NCBI RefSeq assembly: GCF_014203695.1
Contig: NZ_JACHJO010000010.1
Span: 11,454 to 75,453, forward strand
Direction of reading: 5' to 3'
Origin: Nocardiopsis algeriensis
GTDB taxonomy: Bacteria > Actinomycetota > Actinomycetes > Streptosporangiales > Streptosporangiaceae
Length of the DNA: 64,000 bases
Of this stretch, positions 63,132 through 64,000 are shown in pieces; position 1 is the stretch's first letter; every line of letters begins with the position of its first letter. Below the pieces are notes generated by a model. The model was not told the DNA's origin and did not search any database. It worked only from the letters and a program-made list of their open reading frames with translations. Both the position numbers and the translations under genes were made by a program.

Positions 63132-63278
63132 GGGCCCAGTCTAGGGGAGTCGCCCGGCGGGCGGGCGGCGGTGTCCGAATGGTGGACGACACACCGCTCG
63201 GGACCGCCCCGCACGTGCGCGCTCCGGGGTGCGGGAGAACGGGAGGAAGGAAATTGCTCCTTTTCCCCAATGAGCTTC
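63132..63278. other. Divergent promoter region between hisD and the ferritin gene, left part
   Basis: About 150 bases without a gene. The GC content falls sharply from about 63250 on. It must contain the his operon promoter, but no clear -35/-10 pair is visible. Confidence 0.4.
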
Positions 63279-63285
63279 ACCTAAG

Positions 63286-63304
63286 TTTGGAACACCTAAC
63301 CTAA
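63286..63304. promoter_or_regulatory. Iron box (IdeR/DtxR-like) 1
   Basis: TTTGGAACACCTAACCTAA matches the 19-base IdeR/DtxR consensus at 14 positions, and its right half CCTAACCTAA is perfect. A further CCTAAG element (63280-63285) sits just to the left. Confidence 0.65.
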
Positions 63305-63310
63305 CAAAGG

Positions 63311-63329
63311 CAACCGAAGGCTTGCCTAA
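63311..63329. promoter_or_regulatory. Iron box (IdeR/DtxR-like) 2
   Basis: CAACCGAAGGCTTGCCTAA matches the IdeR/DtxR consensus at 12 of 19 positions. Its right part AGGCTTGCCTAA differs at one base. It is 25 bases from box 1, giving a tandem arrangement 60-105 bases before the ferritin ATG. Confidence 0.55.
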
Positions 63330-63390
63330 GTAATTCAAAACACCCCAAAAATGCTCGCTAAATGCTTTTGTCCGATGTTATGGTGAGTCC

Positions 63391-63951
63391 ATGACTTCGA
63401 CAACCGACAGCGATAGCGGCCTTTCCAAGTTCCACCGTCTCCTGGTCGACCAGGTGAGGCACGAGTTCACTGCTTCCCATCAGTACGTGGCTCTCGCCGC
63501 CTGGTTCGACGATCAGGACCTGCCCCAGCTCGCGCGGGTCTTCTACGAGCAGTCCCTCGAGGAGCGCGACCACGCGATGATGATCGTGCGCTACCTCCTG
63601 GACAGGGACATCGATTTCGCCCTTCCGGGCGTCGACGAGATCGAGACCGCCTTCTCCTCCCCGCGCGACCTCGTCGCCCTCGCCCTGCGGCAGGAGCGCG
63701 AGGTCAGCGACCAGTTCCAGCGGCTGGCCAAGGTCGCCCGCGACGAGGACGACTACACCGGCGAGCAGTTCCTCCAGTGGTTCATCCAGGAGCAGGTCGA
63801 GGAGGTCGCCAAGATGTCGACGCTCCTCAACGTGGTGGACCGGGCGAACGGGAACCTGTTCGACGTGGAGACCTTCGTCGCCCGCGACATGCCGGGCGAG
63901 GGAGAGGGCTCCCAGAACGCGCCCGCGACCGCCGGCCCGTCCGTCTCCTGA
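63391..63951 (+). CDS. Ferritin (BfrB-type)
   Basis: 186 aa. Non-haem ferritin that oxidises and stores iron. The four-helix bundle shows LLVDQVRHEFTASHQYVALAAWF with the first ferroxidase Glu and Tyr, FYEQSLEERDHAMMIVRYLLDR with the Glu-Glu-x-x-His site, and FLQWFIQEQVEEVAKMSTLL with the third-helix ligands. A Gly/Pro/Ser tail follows, as in mycobacterial BfrB. Two iron-box-like sites lie upstream, which suggests activation by IdeR when iron is high. Confidence 0.94.
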   Translation: MTSTTDSDSGLSKFHRLLVDQVRHEFTASHQYVALAAWFDDQDLPQLARVFYEQSLEERDHAMMIVRYLLDRDIDFALPGVDEIETAFSSPRDLVALALRQEREVSDQFQRLAKVARDEDDYTGEQFLQWFIQEQVEEVAKMSTLLNVVDRANGNLFDVETFVARDMPGEGEGSQNAPATAGPSVS

Positions 63952-64000
63952 CGCACGGCCGCCGCGGGTCCGCCCCCGCCCGGCTCCTTCGGGGATGACC

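Overview
The window is about 64 kb of very GC-rich, densely packed chromosome from a Gram-positive actinobacterium. Supporting signs are GTG/TTG starts, ATGA stop-start overlaps, a PriA-type HisA/TrpF isomerase, a PdtaR-type ANTAR regulator, and a gene order (scpA/B, parA, xerD, pyrG, then uvrB, rpsA, polA, liv, pdtaR, pyk, gltBD, lgt, trpCBA, his) resembling that of Streptomyces and relatives. A Nocardiopsaceae-like member is my best guess, made from general knowledge of gene order and not from any search. There are no rRNAs, insertion sequences, prophage genes or CRISPR arrays. It reads as stable core chromosome.

Layout. 1-7016 (all minus): chromosome-segregation and nucleotide block, pyrG, nudF-like, xerD, parA, a small ribbon-helix-helix-like protein, scpA, scpB, and the start of a pseudouridine synthase with a long Arg/Gly/Asp-rich tail. 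7228-19311: HMG-CoA lyase, two GNAT acetyltransferases, a DUF3060 lipoprotein, uvrB, coaE, rpsA, arfB and polA (minus), then a divergent hotdog thioesterase. 19643-25408: a branched-chain amino acid ABC system, with the binding protein convergent to the operon livH-livM-livG-livF. LivH carries an unusual secreted N-terminal domain. 25836-26648: pdtaR, and a tRNA with anticodon CAA that folds as a class I tRNA although leucine tRNAs are class II. 27192-32092: a membrane DUF1266 protein, pyruvate kinase, a mycothiol isomerase-like protein, a toroid-fold protein and a DUF2784 protein. 32311-38399: glutamate synthase gltB-gltD behind a long leader with a terminator-like hairpin. 38945-45909: a branched-polyamine-synthase-like protein, two paralogous single-pass membrane proteins, lgt, a membrane-anchored DsbA-like protein and a MauE-like quinone-coupled partner. 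46232-52401: trpC-trpB-trpA, two dispanin/CD225 proteins, a DUF2752 protein, a short membrane protein, the Trp-associated membrane protein and hisI. trpE is not at this locus. 52517-57340: a SIS-domain protein and an asymmetric heterodimeric ABC exporter. 57669-63131: hisD-hisC-hisB-(52-aa membrane protein)-hisH-priA-hisF. 63391-63951: a ferritin behind two iron-box-like sites.

How it fits together: the trp and his sets share PriA, one enzyme for both pathways, and lie close to each other. lgt, DsbA and MauE form an envelope-maturation group. The liv operon has a clear promoter with a perfect palindrome beside it and a long inverted repeat upstream. Transcription units are mostly bounded by strong GC hairpins, several without a U-tract.

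The most interesting items are the class I tRNA(CAA), the LivH fusion, the gltB leader hairpin, the inverted repeats upstream of livH, and the iron-box/ferritin region. No large unknown multi-gene system is evident.
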